A DNA stretch of 64,000 nucleotides from Psychrobacillus psychrotolerans (lineage in GTDB: Bacteria; Bacillota; Bacilli; Bacillales_A; Planococcaceae), in the NCBI RefSeq assembly GCF_900115805.1, contig NZ_FOXU01000001.1:915196-979195 (forward strand), given 5' to 3'. Below, in pieces: positions 27,340 to 35,822 of the stretch (positions are counted from its first letter, which is position 1; every line of letters begins with the position of its first letter). The notes under the pieces were generated by a model, which saw only the letters and a list, made by a program, of their open reading frames with translations, had not been told where the DNA came from and searched no databases. Both the position numbers and the translations under genes were made by a program.

Positions 27340-27512
27340 CTTTCTAACCTCCTTTTTAGTTATCCTTGTATCTATATGTATCTTGGAGGACCTGAGTATT
27401 GGTTAAACGCCCATTTCACTTTAATTATACAAGCACCCATCATCTTAACTCCCCGAACAATATGATACATCTCTTCATATTCTGTAATAGTGTCATTAAA
27501 TCATAGAAAGTA

Positions 27513-27896
27513 GTGAGTATTTTGAAAGACCACAAAAAGAAAAAAATGCCTCATCATAAGTCGGAAGATACATCAAATGATATTGCTGATAAAAATGTAA
27601 GCGTATCAGAAGATGAAACAATAGGAGCAAAGGAAGGATCAGAGAACAAAAAAGACAAGGATGCGAAAAAAGAAAAAGATAGTAAAGAAGATAAAGAGAA
27701 AAAGGAAAAAAAGACCTCGAAGGATTCAGAGAAAAAACAAGACACTAAAAAAGAACATAAAGAATCCAGTAATTTTGAAAATACAGATGAAGACAAAAAA
27801 GATAAAAAGAAAAAACATGAAAAATCAGAATCAAGTGAAAAGAGTGCTGACGATGAGAAACATTCAGACGAAAAGAAAAAAGGACATAAAAAATAA
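27513..27896 (+). CDS. Lys/Glu/Asp/Ser-rich CotG-like spore coat candidate
   Basis: This frame of up to 127 residues is composed almost entirely of Lys, Asp, Glu and Ser in short imperfect repeats (KKDKDAKKEKDSKEDKEKK, EDKKDKKKKHEKSESSEKS). Such low complexity is typical of disordered coat components. It is divergent from cotB, the position occupied by cotG in B. subtilis, and CotG-like modular charged proteins next to cotB or cotH have been described across Bacilli. Unlike CotG it is acidic-basic mixed, not Ser/Arg/Lys-rich. The start is uncertain (GTG 27513, TTG 27522 or ATG 27546); a terminator follows. The CotG role is inferred. Confidence 0.6.
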   Translation: MSILKDHKKKKMPHHKSEDTSNDIADKNVSVSEDETIGAKEGSENKKDKDAKKEKDSKEDKEKKEKKTSKDSEKKQDTKKEHKESSNFENTDEDKKDKKKKHEKSESSEKSADDEKHSDEKKKGHKK

Positions 27897-27928
27897 CCAT
27901 AGTACTAAGTCAGACGGAGTAATAAACA

Positions 27929-27972
27929 AAGGTCCAGCTAATCCCATGATGGAATTAGCTGGACCTTTTATT
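27929..27972 (+). terminator. terminator of the CotG-like gene
   Basis: GGTCCAGCTAAT pairs with ATTAGCTGGACC and is followed by TTTTATTTT. Confidence 0.9.
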
Positions 27973-28010
27973 TTCGTTGTTTGTTAGTTCAAAATTGAGA
28001 TTCATCCTGA

Positions 28011-28041
28011 AAAAATCGCTTATCGTAGATAAGCGATTTTT
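28011..28041. terminator. terminator of the 100-residue hypothetical gene
   Basis: AAAAATCGCTTATC pairs with GATAAGCGATTTTT across a GTA loop. It lies just after the minus-strand stop codon at 28055 and can act both ways. Confidence 0.85.
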
Positions 28042-28054
28042 CTAATACTATGAA

Positions 28055-28357
28055 CTAAACATACGTATTAACACTGTTTCCTTTACCACTGATTTCAGCT
28101 ATTAGTGGAGATAAGTTTACTGGATTTGGATGGATAAAGCCTTTAAATAATGGTTGGATTGATGGTCTTTCTTGTTCCATTAATTGCTCTGCTTCCTCTT
28201 CTAAAAATTGTTCCTGCTCTTCTAAGTGATCATCAAAACCAGATTTAAATTTTACAGGTTGAATATTATCAATATAAGCAAAATTATAATCATTCCCAAT
28301 CATTCTATTAGCATAAACTTGTGATTGAATCGGTTGTATTGGAAGAATATATCCCAC
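28055..28357 (-). CDS. hypothetical protein of about 100 residues in the sporulation cluster
   Basis: The protein has an N-terminal segment GYILPIQPIQSQVYANRM, a middle that is extremely Glu-rich and probably helical (HLEEQEQFLEEEAEQLMEQ), and a tail FKGFIHPNPVNLSPLIAEISGKG. It has no signal peptide or membrane helix. I place the start at GTG 28357, which has GGGGGTGGAG just upstream; an earlier in-frame GTG lacks a ribosome site. It is next to spoVIF and yjcZ, so a spore function is likely by context, but I do not recognise a family. Confidence 0.6.
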   Translation of the reverse strand: MGYILPIQPIQSQVYANRMIGNDYNFAYIDNIQPVKFKSGFDDHLEEQEQFLEEEAEQLMEQERPSIQPLFKGFIHPNPVNLSPLIAEISGKGNSVNTYV

Positions 28358-28455
28358 GTTCTCCACCCCCACATTATTTTTATTATATTACGCTTTACCC
28401 CATCCTATTATTCTTAAACCTATTTTTTTATAAAAAGTTTAATTAATTTACAAAC

Positions 28456-28701
28456 TTATAATAGTTTTTGAATATCTGCTAAACTTAACGAACTCCCACT
28501 CTGTAAAATAGAGCGTGTAAGTTCATCTTCTAATTCCTGAGAAACAGGTTTATTTGCTAACTTGCCAACTTTACGTACAATTTTACGAACTTGTTTATCA
28601 TCCGTAAAATCAGCATGTGAGATGGCATTGGCAAGCGTAAATAGGTCATCCATTGACACACCGGTTTTATTTTCTATAGATTTAAAAAATGAATTTTGCA
28701 T
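28456..28701 (-). CDS. spoVIF: stage VI sporulation protein F
   Basis: This 81-residue protein matches SpoVIF (YjcC) in length and in its recognisable core FFKSIENKTGVSMDDLFTLANAIS...KQVRKIVRKVGKLANKPVS. In B. subtilis SpoVIF is made in the mother cell under sigma-K and helps the activity of GerE and late coat assembly. The yjcZ gene lies 32 bases upstream on the same strand, the same order as in B. subtilis, so the two are probably cotranscribed from the sigma-K-type promoter upstream of yjcZ. Confidence 0.88.
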   Translation of the reverse strand: MQNSFFKSIENKTGVSMDDLFTLANAISHADFTDDKQVRKIVRKVGKLANKPVSQELEDELTRSILQSGSSLSLADIQKLL

Positions 28702-28733
28702 AATTTTTCCCCCTCACATCTTATTGTTTTTTA

Positions 28734-28892
28734 TTAATAAGGGAGAAAGCTTCTACCAACAATGATTAGTAATATAAACAATACAACGATTAGTACAAAG
28801 GTTGAACTTTTGTTGCCACCATATTCGTTGCCTCCAGCATACCCCGGGTATCCTTGGTATCCTTGGCATCCTCCACCACAGTAGTCATACAT
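28734..28892 (-). CDS. yjcZ: YjcZ-family small sporulation membrane protein
   Basis: This 52-residue protein begins [17 protein letters not shown], a Gly/Tyr-rich head, and ends with one hydrophobic helix ([15 protein letters not shown]), the signature of the YjcZ/YrzI-type sporulation proteins found in many copies in spore formers. GGAGGG lies 7 bases ahead of the ATG. It heads a probable yjcZ-spoVIF unit. The molecular role is unknown; family members are small spore-associated membrane proteins. Confidence 0.85.
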   Translation of the reverse strand: MYDYCGGGCQGYQGYPGYAGGNEYGGNKSSTFVLIVVLFILLIIVGRSFLPY

Positions 28893-28919
28893 ACTCTTTC
28901 CCTCCTCTCCTCTTCAACT

Positions 28920-28928
28920 TATTGTATG
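28920..28928 (-). promoter_or_regulatory. sigma-K-type -10 element for yjcZ-spoVIF
   Basis: On the minus strand CATACAATA fits the sigma-K -10 consensus CATAnnnTA, about 28 bases upstream of the yjcZ start. The -35 (AC) is not distinctive, so this is only a partial match. Confidence 0.45.
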
Positions 28929-28959
28929 CGAGAGGAGAAAGGAAAAAAGGGCGAATCAA

Positions 28960-29325
28960 CTAGTACGTTGTCTTCCGCTTTTGAAAAATGAACGCTCCAA
29001 TGACACCAAACAATATTGCAGAGCTTATACCAGAGCTTGTTACTTCAAACATTCCAGTCAATACACCGATTAACCCATGCTTTTCTGCTTCTGCTAGTGC
29101 TCCATGTGTCAAAGAATTTCCAAAGGAAGTTATAGGAACCGTCGCTCCTGCACCAGCAAAGTCAATCAATGGCTCATATAAACCAAACCCATCTAATATA
29201 GAACCTAATACCACTAAAGTACTTAATGTATGTGCAGGTGTTAGTTTAAATACATCCATGAAAATTTGACCAACAACACATATCAAACCACCAACGATAA
29301 AAGCAGTCACTAATGATGAAATCAT
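28960..29325 (-). CDS. spoVAE: stage V sporulation protein AE (SpoVAEb type)
   Basis: This membrane protein of about 121 residues has four hydrophobic segments and the signature [11 protein letters not shown]...[31 protein letters not shown]. It is part of the SpoVA channel through which dipicolinic acid enters the forespore and leaves during germination. The start is ATG 29325 with GAGGGG upstream; the longer frame into spoVAD is not used. The gene starts 1 base after the spoVAD stop. Confidence 0.92.
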   Translation of the reverse strand: MISSLVTAFIVGGLICVVGQIFMDVFKLTPAHTLSTLVVLGSILDGFGLYEPLIDFAGAGATVPITSFGNSLTHGALAEAEKHGLIGVLTGMFEVTSSGISSAILFGVIGAFIFQKRKTTY

Positions 29326-29326
29326 G

Positions 29327-30334
29327 TTAACCCCTCTTTTCCATACGACATTCAATAGCATGAGCAATACAAGGGATTGTTTCCCCTTGTTGAAATGTTA
29401 AAGGGGATAATAATGCCCCTGTAGCTACTAACAAAACACGTTTAAAAGATCCTTTTTTTAACTGATCATATATTTGACCGAAGAAAACAACAGCAGAACA
29501 GCCTGCTCCACTACCACCTGCATTGAAAAACTTATCATTTCCATAGAACTGAGCACCCGCATCTTGCAAGATAACACCAGTATTTTCATCTTGAAACATT
29601 TCCTTTAATATAGAAATTCCTATATTGCCTAAATCCCCTGTCATAATTACATCGAAGTCAGCCATTTTACTATTCGTATTCGTTAAATGTCGCTCGATTG
29701 TATCTCTAGCAGCCGAGGCCATTGCTGCACCCATATGTAATGGGTTTGTTTGTTGACTATCCACCACTTTGCCAATAGTTGCATGGGTGACGACTGGAGT
29801 ATTTTTCAAGTCTTTTTCTAACAGAGAAAAACCTGCTCCAGTTACAGTCCATTGAGATGTTTTGGGTTTTTGAGTACCATACTCCAACGGGTACCTAAAT
29901 TGACGCTCTACAGCTTGATGATGACTAGAAGCTCCCGCAAGTACAGTCCGCGCATTTCCTGACTCCAACAAAAGACAGCCAAGAATAACCGATTCCATCG
30001 AACTGGCGCAAGCTGAAAAAACCCCCAAGTATGGGATAGCCAGGCTCCGCGCTGCAAAATTCGTTGGAGATAACTGATTGATAAGATCTCCTCCTATCAG
30101 AACATCTACTTTATCTACTTGAGTATGACCTTTTTTAGCAGCCCAATGACATGCACTTTCAATCATCCGAGCATGTGCCTGCTCATTTGTTTCATCTTTT
30201 TCTGCTTCTAATGAAAGAACCTCATCAAAGGAATCAGCAAAAGTACTATCCTTTTCTACTGGTCCCACCACTGTTCCCGTATTGGCTATACAAATTTTAG
30301 TTGTAAACTGAAGAGTTCCAAACGTATTTACCAT
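29327..30334 (-). CDS. spoVAD: stage V sporulation protein AD
   Basis: This 335-residue soluble protein has the thiolase/KAS III-like fold of SpoVAD. Segments such as [35 protein letters not shown] (the former active-site Cys position), [11 protein letters not shown] and [15 protein letters not shown] are typical. SpoVAD binds dipicolinic acid directly on the inner spore membrane complex. It overlaps the end of spoVAC by 7 bases, so translation is coupled. Confidence 0.93.
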   Translation of the reverse strand: MVNTFGTLQFTTKICIANTGTVVGPVEKDSTFADSFDEVLSLEAEKDETNEQAHARMIESACHWAAKKGHTQVDKVDVLIGGDLINQLSPTNFAARSLAIPYLGVFSACASSMESVILGCLLLESGNARTVLAGASSHHQAVERQFRYPLEYGTQKPKTSQWTVTGAGFSLLEKDLKNTPVVTHATIGKVVDSQQTNPLHMGAAMASAARDTIERHLTNTNSKMADFDVIMTGDLGNIGISILKEMFQDENTGVILQDAGAQFYGNDKFFNAGGSGAGCSAVVFFGQIYDQLKKGSFKRVLLVATGALLSPLTFQQGETIPCIAHAIECRMEKRG

Positions 30335-30783
30335 GAGACAACACCTATATTCACTAATATTGTTTTAATAAGTGCAACGACAAATGCTGATAGTACACCA
30401 AATAAAATGACCGATCCTGCAAGTTTGAACATATTGCCTCCAACCCCTAATACATACCCTTCCGATTTATGCTCTATTGCAGCTGAAATTACTGCATTAC
30501 CAAATCCTGTAACAGGTACCGCTGATCCAGCACCTCCGATTTGGGCAATTTTTTTGTATAAACCAGTTCCGGTAAGAATCATTGCGATAAATACTAAAGT
30601 AGCAACCGTTGGATTTCCAGCAGTCCCCTCTGTAAAAGGGAAAAAGCGCATATAGAAAAATGTAATAAGTTGTCCTATAGTACAGATGATTCCTCCAACA
30701 ATGAATGCTTTGAGTATGTTCATAAAAAATGGCACTTTGGGATTTTTTTCATCTACTATTTTTTGAAATTGTTGTTGGTCCAT
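30328..30783 (-). CDS. spoVAC: stage V sporulation protein AC
   Basis: This 151-residue protein has about four membrane segments and the SpoVAC signatures FIVGGIICTIGQLITFFY and QIGGAGSAVPVTGFGNAV. SpoVAC acts as a mechanosensitive-type channel component for dipicolinic acid release. The ATG overlaps the stop of the upstream lipoprotein gene (TAATG), so the two are translationally coupled. Length is normal for the family. Confidence 0.93.
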   Translation of the reverse strand: MDQQQFQKIVDEKNPKVPFFMNILKAFIVGGIICTIGQLITFFYMRFFPFTEGTAGNPTVATLVFIAMILTGTGLYKKIAQIGGAGSAVPVTGFGNAVISAAIEHKSEGYVLGVGGNMFKLAGSVILFGVLSAFVVALIKTILVNIGVVSW

Positions 30784-31175
30784 TAGGTCTCTTCCTTTGA
30801 TAACAATTTTATTTTTTCAATCGACTTTTTCAGTTCCTTTTGTTTCAATTTCTTTTCGATGATGGTTTCTACTTCCCACATAAGTTTTTGATCACCTGTA
30901 ACAAGTACTTTCTTTTCCGGAAATTGTTTTTCAATTTGTTTAGTAATTTTTTTTTCGATTTTCGCTTTATTGAAACGATCGAAGCGATTTATATTGATTG
31001 CAACTAAAATATCTTCCTCATTTATCACACTTTTATATCCATAAATCGTATCTTGTTTTTGCATGATTGGTTTTAATGAAGAGGAATTATCTGAGGGGAA
31101 TATCACTTTTTCTTTCTCGCTTGAACAAGCGCCCAACAATAAAACCATTAGAAAAACAAATAAGCTTTTTTTCAT
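30783..31175 (-). CDS. YhcN/YlaJ-like sporulation lipoprotein
   Basis: This 130-residue protein has a lipoprotein signal peptide (LLLGAC). Its body contains ININRFDRFNKAKIEKKI...KQFPEKKVLVTGDQKLMWEVE, which resembles the YhcN/YlaJ sporulation lipoproteins that sit on the spore inner membrane and affect germination. It is the first gene of the spoVAC-spoVAD-spoVAEb unit, with a TAATG overlap to spoVAC, and has a good sigma-G promoter upstream. A lipoprotein of this family next to SpoVAC/AD/AEb also occurs in the mobile spoVA-2mob operon of heat-resistant Bacillus strains. Confidence 0.72.
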   Translation of the reverse strand: MKKSLFVFLMVLLLGACSSEKEKVIFPSDNSSSLKPIMQKQDTIYGYKSVINEEDILVAININRFDRFNKAKIEKKITKQIEKQFPEKKVLVTGDQKLMWEVETIIEKKLKQKELKKSIEKIKLLSKEET

Positions 31176-31200
31176 ATGATTACTTGCTCCTTTTTTTTGT

Positions 31201-31230
31201 TAGTATGCTCGCGGGTATTTGAAATATGCA
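31201..31230 (-). promoter_or_regulatory. sigma-G-type promoter of the lipoprotein-spoVA operon
   Basis: On the minus strand TGCATA (31225-31230) and CATACTA (31201-31207) are 17 bases apart, a close match to the forespore sigma-G pattern TGnATA-N17-CATnnTA. Confidence 0.7.
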
Positions 31231-31273
31231 AATTGCTTACGAGATATTTGCCCTTGTCAAGATGAACTTCCCA

Positions 31274-31282
31274 CATACGTTA
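31274..31282 (+). promoter_or_regulatory. sigma-K-type -10 element for the cotZ-like gene
   Basis: CATACGTTA fits CATAnnnTA and is 28 bases upstream of the ATG at 31310, a normal leader length. The -35 is weak. Confidence 0.45.
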
Positions 31283-31309
31283 GTAAGAGATGAAGAGGAG
31301 GTGAATTTA

Positions 31310-31828
31310 ATGGGTTGTGGAAAAATAGGTGATGTTACTGACGAGCATCGTTCTAGAAACTGTGTTTGTGATGTTGTCCGCGCAATTAAAGACATTCAAG
31401 ATCAAGCAACAAACGACGAATGCCCTCAATGTCCTACAAATTGTTTCCTAGAACCACTTGGTGGTCTTGTTAGCCCTGCTAGCAGACGTCAAGCAGACAC
31501 ACGTGTATTTATGTTATTAACGAAAGATGGAGATCCTTTTAAAGCATTCTTCCGTGATAATGATAGATTTGATTGTGATTGTATTTCTGTTTTCTTCCGT
31601 GTAGAAGATATCTTTGACGGGTGCTGTGCAACATTAAGAGTTTTAGAGCCACTTGACAGAGAGCGTAAAGAAGTTGATTTATTAAACGATTGTGGTACAA
31701 AAATCGATTTAAGAAAACTTTGTAAAGTTCGAAACTTCAGATCTACTGGTAGCTGTGTTACTGTAGACTTAGAGTGTTTCTGTGCAATTGAATGTATCGC
31801 CGATGTATTTTTAGATGTATGTGACTGA
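31310..31828 (+). CDS. cotZ: CotY/CotZ-family spore crust/exosporium protein
   Basis: This 172-residue protein is Cys-rich, with repeated Cys pairs (NCVCDVV, CPQCPTNC, DCDC, GCCATL, CFCAIEC). The core RVFMLLTKDGDPFKAFFRDN...DCISVFFRVEDIF and the late VTVDLECFCAIECI segment mark the CotY/CotZ (exosporium CotY) family, which self-assembles into disulfide-linked hexagonal lattices of the crust. The start is ATG 31310 behind GAGGAGGTGA; the longer upstream frame has no ribosome site. It is divergent from the spoVA operon. Whether it corresponds to CotY or CotZ cannot be decided. Confidence 0.88.
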   Translation: MGCGKIGDVTDEHRSRNCVCDVVRAIKDIQDQATNDECPQCPTNCFLEPLGGLVSPASRRQADTRVFMLLTKDGDPFKAFFRDNDRFDCDCISVFFRVEDIFDGCCATLRVLEPLDRERKEVDLLNDCGTKIDLRKLCKVRNFRSTGSCVTVDLECFCAIECIADVFLDVCD

Positions 31829-31851
31829 TCGTTTCATCTGTAGTGTCTATT

Positions 31852-31879
31852 CCGTTCGGGGGAACCCGAGCGGTTTTTT
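31852..31879 (+). terminator. terminator of the cotZ-like gene
   Basis: CCGTTCGGG pairs with CCCGAGCGG over a GGAA loop and is followed by six T residues. Confidence 0.88.
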
Positions 31880-31924
31880 AGTGATTTTTTATTTGAAACA
31901 CCTGTCAATGATTTCTTTAAACAC

Positions 31925-31951
31925 AAAAAAGCTATCCTACAATAGGATAGC
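31925..31951 (-). terminator. terminator of the CotO-like gene
   Basis: On the minus strand GGCTATCCT pairs with AGGATAGC and is followed by six T residues. Confidence 0.85.
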
Positions 31952-31957
31952 CTAAGT

Positions 31958-32323
31958 TCACTTCAATATACTTCCACGCCACATAATCTTTTCGATCTCT
32001 TCTAATGGAACAGTCATCAATTCTTCTTTTCCAACTTGTAAAGTAACTTGACTATCTTCAACCTGCTCTACTTCACCTGGCACAGTTACTCCACCCTTTA
32101 GATGAAATATTAACGGTTGATATACTTTACGTTGAAATGGTTTTGCTAAAAATTTTAATTTATCTATAATTGCTAGTGTCTTCGTCGAATAACTTTTCTG
32201 TATTTCATAAATCGATGTACTTTCATCTAGTAATTCGTATGGAATTACAGCTCGTTCATTTGGTGGCAGATGAAAAACTGGAGGACCTTTTATAAAGAGC
32301 AAAGGATCATTAAATGAGTTCAT
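31958..32323 (-). CDS. CotO-like spore coat protein
   Basis: This protein of about 121 residues begins NSFNDPLLFIKGPPVFHLPPN and ends in a small beta module (LKGGVTVPGEVEQVEDSQVTLQV...VPLEEIEKI) that resembles the C-terminus of the CotO family and the CotB-like modules. CotO (YjbX) lies beside cotZ in B. subtilis, which fits its place here next to the cotZ-like gene. B. subtilis CotO is longer (about 227 residues), so this is a short form or a different coat protein. Start ATG 32323 has AAAGGA upstream; the GTG two codons earlier is too close to it. Confidence 0.5.
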   Translation of the reverse strand: MNSFNDPLLFIKGPPVFHLPPNERAVIPYELLDESTSIYEIQKSYSTKTLAIIDKLKFLAKPFQRKVYQPLIFHLKGGVTVPGEVEQVEDSQVTLQVGKEELMTVPLEEIEKIMWRGSILK

Positions 32324-32375
32324 TAGCACATCCTTTTTACTTTACTTTATGCAATTTTTAAAAATATGATACAAA

Positions 32376-33740
32376 CTACAATGATGAAATAAATAAAGTG
32401 GCCAATCCAAGGTAAATTAAAATACTCACGACATCATTTACTGTTGTGATAAATGGTCCCGATGCAACTGCGGGATCTATTTTCATTCGATGCATCAATA
32501 AAGGAATAAAAGAACCTCCCAAAGTAGCAACAAAAATCGAACCAAAAATCGATGAACCAACCAAAATACCAATTAGTAAATCATGTTTCCAAAAAAATAC
32601 TACTCCGACCACAAGCAAACCACAAATGAGACCGGTAATCAGTCCAGTGCCAGCTTCCCTAAAAAGTAGTTTCGTCTTACTTTCTTCTTCTATATCTCCT
32701 GTTGCAATACCACGAACTGCGACGGCTAGGGCTTGTGTCCCACTATTACCAGCCATACCAGCAATTAGGGGAATGAATACAGCAAGAAGTGCAACTTTAT
32801 CTAGTGTTTGTTCAAAAATACTCATTAGATTAGCAGTGAGCATTCCTAGGAATAACAAAATAATAAGCCAAGGCAGTCTTTTTCTAGCAGCTTGTAATGG
32901 TCCTTTATCAAAGGTGTCCATATTGGATACACCAGCAAGTTTTGAGTAATCATCTGATGCTTCTTCGTCTAATACATCTAAAATATCATCGACCGTTACA
33001 ATTCCTAGTAAATGATTTTTAAAATCTACTACTGGAACAGCTAGGAAATCATAGTCTTTAATCATTCTTGCTACTTCTTCTTGATCAACACTTACTAAAA
33101 CACTTACTACGCGGTCATTCATAATATCCTTTATCAATGTATCTTCATCTGCAATGATTAAATCACGTAGTGAAATAACACCGGATAGTTTATGATCATC
33201 GTCCACCACAAATAAATAATAAATGGTTTCTGCTTCAGGTGCAGCGCTACGCAAAATAGTCATTGCTGAGCGACATGTTGAATTTTCTGGAATGACTACA
33301 TATTCTGTTGTCATGATGGAACCTGCTGTATATTCCTCATAATGCAAGAGGTCCTTAATTTCTTTTGCAGATTCCTTATCCATAATGTTTAAATAACTAG
33401 CAACCTTATCTTTACCTAACTCATTTAAAACATCTACTGCATTATCTGTAAACATAAAGGAAAGCATATCTGCAGCATATGTAATATCCATTTCCTGCAT
33501 AAACAAATCATATTGCTCGCCATCAAATTTTGTCGCTTCAAATAGTTCAGCTATTTCTTTAGGAGAAAGGTAATGATAAATTTTCATACGTACATCTGGC
33601 TCCACCTTTTCAAAAAATATGGACTGATCATACGGATGTAGTTGCATAAATTCTTCTCTAAACTCTTCCATTGACTCATTCAATAAAAATTCAATTAAGA
33701 TAGATTCCTCTAAGGGCTCTTGGGTGATTTCATCTTTCAC
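32376..33740 (-). CDS. mgtE: MgtE magnesium transporter
   Basis: This protein of about 454 residues has the standard MgtE layout: an N-terminal superhelical domain (about 10-130; LSPKEIAELFEATKFDGEQYDLFMQEM), a CBS pair (about 130-250; YTAGSIMTTEYVVIPENSTC, VISLRDLIIADEDT), then five membrane helices with the pore motif GNSGTQALAV and DPAVASGPFITTVNDVVSI. It is a Mg(II) channel gated by cytosolic Mg(II). I place the start at GTG 33740, which follows AGGAGGAG; the longer frame begins inside that site. No M-box riboswitch is apparent in the 364 bases upstream, which hold a decayed repeat instead. Confidence 0.92.
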   Translation of the reverse strand: MKDEITQEPLEESILIEFLLNESMEEFREEFMQLHPYDQSIFFEKVEPDVRMKIYHYLSPKEIAELFEATKFDGEQYDLFMQEMDITYAADMLSFMFTDNAVDVLNELGKDKVASYLNIMDKESAKEIKDLLHYEEYTAGSIMTTEYVVIPENSTCRSAMTILRSAAPEAETIYYLFVVDDDHKLSGVISLRDLIIADEDTLIKDIMNDRVVSVLVSVDQEEVARMIKDYDFLAVPVVDFKNHLLGIVTVDDILDVLDEEASDDYSKLAGVSNMDTFDKGPLQAARKRLPWLIILLFLGMLTANLMSIFEQTLDKVALLAVFIPLIAGMAGNSGTQALAVAVRGIATGDIEEESKTKLLFREAGTGLITGLICGLLVVGVVFFWKHDLLIGILVGSSIFGSIFVATLGGSFIPLLMHRMKIDPAVASGPFITTVNDVVSILIYLGLATLFISSL

Positions 33741-33926
33741 ACTTTCTCCTCCTCTCTGCATTTTGCTTATTTATTGTATGAAGTAAGCACTAAATAAGCA
33801 ATGTTAATATTCCCTAGGAAATAATTTAATATAAAATTTAGGTAATCTTTTAACTAAATCAACAATATGAAACACACAAAATAACTTAATATTATAACCT
33901 ATAATTCGTATTTGTTTAATGACCTT

Positions 33927-34010
33927 CGCTGATTGGAGCGTAAAGCTGCGATTCCCATGTTAAGACCGCACTGTGGACGAAGTGACAGGGAATGAAGTGT
34001 CCTTCTGGAT
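33927..34010 (+). repeat. decayed copy of the GATTGGAGCG intergenic repeat family
   Basis: The stretch starts CTGATTGGAGCGTAAAGCTG and continues with CGATTCC, AAGACCGCA and GAAGTGACAGGGA, which line up in order with the repetitive GATTGGAGCGgAaGGCgGCGACTCC...GAAGACCcCgCa element common between genes of Bacillus and Lysinibacillus relatives. It has mutated but keeps the order of blocks. Nothing else is visible in 33741-34104 apart from a weak hairpin at the rluD-type gene end. Confidence 0.55.
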
Positions 34011-34104
34011 TAGAAACCGATGAGGTTGGTTTGGCTACCACTAACTTTTTATAAATACGAACTCAGTTACTAAAAATATGAAATCCCACCATTCTTCCTG
34101 TCAC

Positions 34105-35016
34105 TTAGGAATAATTAGTGGGAATCAGCGCTTTCATATCTTCTGGAAATGGAGCAACTAAGTGCATACGCTCTTTTGTAAATGGGTGTATCAATTTTAG
34201 TTCTTTCGCATGAAGTGCTTGCCTACTTATGATTTGGAGTTCACCACCATATAGATCATCTCCGATTAATGGATGACCAATAGACATCATATGTACTCGA
34301 ATCTGATGAGTACGACCAGTATGTAAATATAATCGTACATGCGTAAGTTTTTTTCCGTCGATTTCAAAACGAGATAATACGTGAACAGTGGTTTTAGCCT
34401 CTTTACCATTGTCATCGATAATACGTTCAATAATACTACCATTTTTTCTACCAATTGGAGCATCAATAACTAATTCATCTTGTTCAATATGACCGTGAAC
34501 GAAAGCCTCATAAGCACGTGAAATTTGGCCTAATTTTTGCATTTCACTTAATAAATGATGTGCGTGACGATGCTTAGCCACACAAATGATACCAGAAGTG
34601 TCCTTATCAAGCCTAGTTACAATATGTACTGTAGAAGACAGTCCACTTTTCTCCAAATATCCAGCTATATAATTGGCCATTGTTCCGGTGGGATGTTCGC
34701 GAGATGGAATTGTGCTTATGCCGGCAACTTTTGTAAGAATGAGAAGATGGTCATCCTCCATCAAAATTGGAAAGTTGACTTGCTGAGGTATTAATCCCAA
34801 ACTCTTTTTCTCAGGTGGAAATGTAATTTTGACCGAATCCCCTATATCTAACTTATGGCGTACGGTCTTCTCCACTCCATTAACCGTAATTTGCCCACCT
34901 TCGTATTTAATACTAGTCAATGCTTTTTTCGAAATACCGTATTGCCGAATTGCATCCCGAAGTAATTGTTGCGACTCATTTACTCGAAATTCTAAATGGA
35001 TTAAATCTTCTTTCAT
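34105..35016 (-). CDS. RluA/RluD-family pseudouridine synthase (YjbO-like)
   Basis: This 303-residue protein has a degenerate S4-like RNA-binding head (residues 10-75, [16 protein letters not shown]) and a catalytic domain with the active Asp in [11 protein letters not shown], the [10 protein letters not shown] motif and LIGDDLYGG. It isomerises uridines in rRNA or tRNA; the target of B. subtilis YjbO is not established. The ATG overlaps the nadK stop by 4 bases, so the two are co-expressed and coupled. Confidence in the enzyme class is high and in the target low. Confidence 0.9.
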   Translation of the reverse strand: MKEDLIHLEFRVNESQQLLRDAIRQYGISKKALTSIKYEGGQITVNGVEKTVRHKLDIGDSVKITFPPEKKSLGLIPQQVNFPILMEDDHLLILTKVAGISTIPSREHPTGTMANYIAGYLEKSGLSSTVHIVTRLDKDTSGIICVAKHRHAHHLLSEMQKLGQISRAYEAFVHGHIEQDELVIDAPIGRKNGSIIERIIDDNGKEAKTTVHVLSRFEIDGKKLTHVRLYLHTGRTHQIRVHMMSIGHPLIGDDLYGGELQIISRQALHAKELKLIHPFTKERMHLVAPFPEDMKALIPTNYS

Positions 35017-35819
35017 ATTTCTAAATCACTATCGATAAAGGAAGAATGAACTCTATGCCAAAAAGGAAATGATCTAAACCGAGCGAAACGAACTTTTTCA
35101 TCTGCTACTCGATACTTAATAGATTGAACATCTTTGTGTAATAACTGAAGATGGTCTACAGTAACCATGAAATCCGGTCCTTTCACAGGCTTTAGTAAAC
35201 ATGAGTGATGTTTCGGTAAGACCAGTGATGAACCAACTGTTCGGAAGACCCTGTTATTAATAGATGCAATTTCCGCAAGTTGCATCGCTTCTAACGAAGG
35301 ATGCACAATGGCCCCTCCAAGTGCTTTGTTATATGCCGTACTTCCAGATGGAGTTGACATACATAAACCATCTCCTCTGAATCGCTCAAAATGATCTCCG
35401 TTCAGTTCCACATCCATAACTAATGTAACATCAGGTGATTTTACAGTAGACTCATTTAATGCTAAATAGACCGAACTGTCTTCCCCATGTTTATAATTGA
35501 TCGTTACCTCAAGTAAAGGGTATTCTATTACTTCAAATTCTTTTTTCGCTATGCTAATTACTAGTTTTTCAATCTCTTCTGGTTTCCAGTCCGCATAAAA
35601 TCCTAGATGCCCTGTATGAAGTCCGACAAAAGCAACAGAAGGGGTTAAATGTTTATATTTATGAAATGCATGTAATAATGTGCCGTCCCCACCAATCGAT
35701 AAGACGATATCCGGGTTTTCTTCATCAATAACGAGTCCAAAATCTACTAGATACGTTTTGGCACTTTCCATTAATTCATTCGATAAATCATCATTTCGGG
35801 ACAATATAAAAAATTTCAT
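35013..35819 (-). CDS. nadK: NAD kinase
   Basis: This 268-residue enzyme phosphorylates NAD to NADP. The GGDGT motif is in [13 protein letters not shown], the NE/D-type adenosine loop in LNESTVKS, and the glycine-rich [20 protein letters not shown] segment that binds the substrate is intact. It corresponds to B. subtilis YjbN (PpnKA). It lies 3 bases after yjbM and overlaps the synthase gene, forming a yjbM-nadK-yjbO operon as in B. subtilis. Confidence 0.93.
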   Translation of the reverse strand: MKFFILSRNDDLSNELMESAKTYLVDFGLVIDEENPDIVLSIGGDGTLLHAFHKYKHLTPSVAFVGLHTGHLGFYADWKPEEIEKLVISIAKKEFEVIEYPLLEVTINYKHGEDSSVYLALNESTVKSPDVTLVMDVELNGDHFERFRGDGLCMSTPSGSTAYNKALGGAIVHPSLEAMQLAEIASINNRVFRTVGSSLVLPKHHSCLLKPVKGPDFMVTVDHLQLLHKDVQSIKYRVADEKVRFARFRSFPFWHRVHSSFIDSDLEI

Positions 35820-35822
35820 AAT

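Noticed and set aside
27661..27987. Second plus-strand frame rich in Lys/Arg inside and beyond the CotG-like gene
   Set aside because: A +1 shadow of the A-rich charged repeats; it runs through the terminator hairpin.
31226..31309. N-terminal extension of the cotZ-like frame
   Set aside because: No ribosome site; it covers the likely sigma-K -10 element, and the protein family starts at MGCGK.
33741..34104. Possible M-box magnesium riboswitch upstream of mgtE
   Set aside because: I could not find the conserved M-box segments; the interval is better explained by a decayed repeat and AT-rich DNA.
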